From Schlesneria sp. (GTDB lineage Bacteria > Planctomycetota > Planctomycetia > Planctomycetales > Planctomycetaceae), in NCBI GenBank assembly GCA_025353525.1, contig JANXOO010000547.1, forward strand, positions 1 through 5,474: a stretch of 5,474 bases of DNA, given 5' to 3'. Each line of letters starts with the position of its first letter. Position 1 is the first letter of the stretch. Positions 4,566-5,474 of the stretch are shown piece after piece. The notes below the pieces were generated by a model. It was given only the letters and a program-made list of their open reading frames with translations, ran no database searches and was not told the origin of the DNA. The position numbers and the translations under genes were made by a program.

Positions 4566-5413
4566 TTTGTTACCCTGGATTTCTCATTTTCGGATTTCTC
4601 ATTTTCCTGTCGGCGAATTTCAGCTTCGCGCAGTGTTGCCCCGCCGATTTTTTGAGTCGGCCCTATTCCCTTGAATGGAAAGACTTCCGGCAAGACCCGG
4701 ACATCGGTCGTCACCTTCAAAGGAAAGGTGCTGCCGATATCGTAGGTCAGTTCAACGAAGAAGGCAGTGAAACCGTCTTTCGGATTTTCAATCTGGCCGA
4801 TGTAGACGCCCGGCTCAAGTTCTTTGATGGCGACACTCTTGTAAATCGGCCCCACTTCTTCAAGCCGAAAATCCCGTGCTTTGGGATTGTGTCCGTACCA
4901 CAGCTTTACTTCTTTTGGCGGAACCGGGGCATCGACCCGAATGGCACCATTGTCCAGAAATTTCCAGGAATACTTTGGACGCTTCAGATTGCGCAGGATC
5001 GAGTCATAAAACACTGCCAGAGTCTCGCGAGCATCGCTGTCTCGCAGGCTGTGATCGGTATTCGGAACATAACGCAGGATTTTGTCGTCGGGAAGATCGT
5101 GGTAGTAGAGTCGAGATGAATCGGGCGTGAAGAACTGGTCCCCTGCGGCATTCATCACAAATTTCGGCATCGTGTACCGGTCGCGATAGGCATACGGGTC
5201 TTCAATCTCCAGCAACGCAATATAGGCCGGATCATTCTCTTTCAGAACAATACCGCTTCGAACGTAATCTCCCACAGACGGGGCCCAGAAGCCATAAGCT
5301 TCAAGGTGATTTCGCATACTCTTCCGGACGTTCAGGACATCGATCACGATGGGTGAAATCCCCACGACGCGTTTGTCGACGGCCGCTGTACACCACGTCG
5401 TCCAGCCTCGCTC
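4562..5413 (-). CDS. PhoPQ-activated pathogenicity-related (PqaA-like) alpha/beta-hydrolase, C-terminal part, 5' truncated at a junction
   Basis: The 283 in-frame residues match the C-terminal portion of the PqaA-related family, exported alpha/beta-hydrolase-like proteins usually over 400 residues. The reading starts with RGWTTWCTAAVDKRVV (5410-5363), the stretch that in relatives follows GxSK of the nucleophile elbow. It continues with SPIVIDVLN and the helical HLEAYGFW region. Then come AAGDQFFTPDSS, with the candidate acid Asp at 5140-5138, and NTDHSLRDS, with the candidate His at 5053-5051. A C-terminal beta-rich domain and a charged tail with a duplicated ENEKS follow. In this frame a TGA at 5416-5414 sits where the nucleophile serine should be, and homology stops there. 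The GTG at 5365 could serve as a start, but the product would lack the nucleophile and half the fold. It is therefore a broken gene or, at least as likely, an intact gene cut by an assembly join. The biological substrate of the family is not established to my knowledge. Confidence 0.85.
   Translation of the reverse strand, partial: ERGWTTWCTAAVDKRVVGISPIVIDVLNVRKSMRNHLEAYGFWAPSVGDYVRSGIVLKENDPAYIALLEIEDPYAYRDRYTMPKFVMNAAGDQFFTPDSSRLYYHDLPDDKILRYVPNTDHSLRDSDARETLAVFYDSILRNLKRPKYSWKFLDNGAIRVDAPVPPKEVKLWYGHNPKARDFRLEEVGPIYKSVAIKELEPGVYIGQIENPKDGFTAFFVELTYDIGSTFPLKVTTDVRVLPEVFPFKGIGPTQKIGGATLREAEIRRQENEKSENEKSRVTK
4577..4606 (-). repeat. Exact 15-bp in-frame tandem duplication in the PqaA-like 3' end
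   Basis: Bases 4577-4591 and 4592-4606 are identical (plus-strand unit GGATTTCTCATTTTC) with no further extension. On the coding strand they give a duplicated pentapeptide, ENEKS-ENEKS, nine to eighteen residues from the C-terminal end of the tail. As a multiple of three it keeps the frame and was probably tolerated because the tail is disordered. Confidence 0.9.
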
Positions 5414-5416
5414 TCA
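5408..5416. other. Novel-joint breakpoint between the PqaA-like gene and the response-regulator fragment
   Basis: On the minus strand the response-regulator reading ends near GGT GAG AGC and the hydrolase reading begins at CGA GGC TGG in a different frame. The C of AGC/CGA and a GAG-like motif could belong to either side, so the breakpoint cannot be placed to the base. No terminal inverted repeat or transposase is visible beside it. This favours an assembly chimera or illegitimate recombination over an IS insertion. Confidence 0.5.
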
Positions 5417-5474
5417 CCCACCACGAGGTAGCCGTCACCCTCCAGGATCTCCTTCAGGTCCAGTCGGATGATCG
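5411..5474 (-). CDS. Response-regulator receiver-domain N-terminal fragment (window-edge partial)
   Basis: Reading the minus strand from 5472 gives IIRLDLKEILEGDGYLVVGES. This resembles the first helix and second strand of CheY-like receiver domains, especially the ANTAR-type regulators of the PdtaR/AmiR class (pattern ALIR.DL.EML...GY.VVGEA). The phospho-acceptor region is absent. The frame runs into sequence that encodes the PqaA-like hydrolase in another frame and stops at TGA 5346-5344. The 21 codons are rich in G or C at the third position (18 of 21), more than the neighbouring genes, which suggests a different genomic origin. Only about 21 residues are available, so the family call rests on a short match. 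Confidence 0.5.

Noticed and set aside
4652..5119. 155-codon plus-strand open frame
   Set aside because: It is antisense to the PqaA-like gene, whose family motifs are clear on the other strand.

Overview
The window reads as part of a planctomycete (Planctomycetota) chromosome or metagenomic contig. The strongest marker is the first gene: HEAT-like repeats followed by a C-terminal CxxCH heme domain of the 'Pirellula/Verrucomicrobium type', a domain family typical of the PVC group. A PhoPQ-activated pathogenicity-related (PqaA-like) hydrolase and weak Shine-Dalgarno sites fit that background. Moderate GC and mixed codon use are uniform until about the last 65 bases.

Layout. 1-1791 (+): 3' part of the heme-binding HEAT-repeat protein, its 5' end outside the window. 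1853-2497 (-): NfsB-like FMN nitroreductase, convergent with the first gene; a 20-bp exact tandem duplication covers its stop codon. 2498-2881: 384-bp divergent intergenic region with the probable lexA promoter. 2882-3535 (+): LexA, with intact cleavage site and Ser/Lys dyad at E. coli spacing. 3536-3833: about 300 bp with two inverted repeats that share a GATTGC/GCAATC core, and a possible 11-codon leader ORF. 3834-4376 (+): unrecognised small secreted protein built from two copies of a 59-residue module. 4377-4561: convergent intergenic region with a strong hairpin, an exact 2 x 23-bp tandem repeat and an inverted partial copy of it. 4562-5413 (-): C-terminal part of a PqaA-like protein, with a 15-bp tandem duplication near its 3' end. 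About 5411-5474 (-): a different, GC-rich sequence that reads as the start of a response-regulator receiver domain.

The genes do not form an evident operon or pathway. LexA is the SOS repressor and is probably transcribed alone. The nitroreductase is divergent from it and may share its control region. The others look like independent single-gene units. No known multi-gene defence or mobile system is visible. The observations most worth checking are the abrupt junction at about 5411-5416, where the hydrolase loses homology exactly at the expected nucleophile serine and becomes an out-of-frame response-regulator fragment (assembly chimera or real rearrangement); the two-module secreted protein; and the three exact short tandem duplications at or just beyond gene 3' ends.
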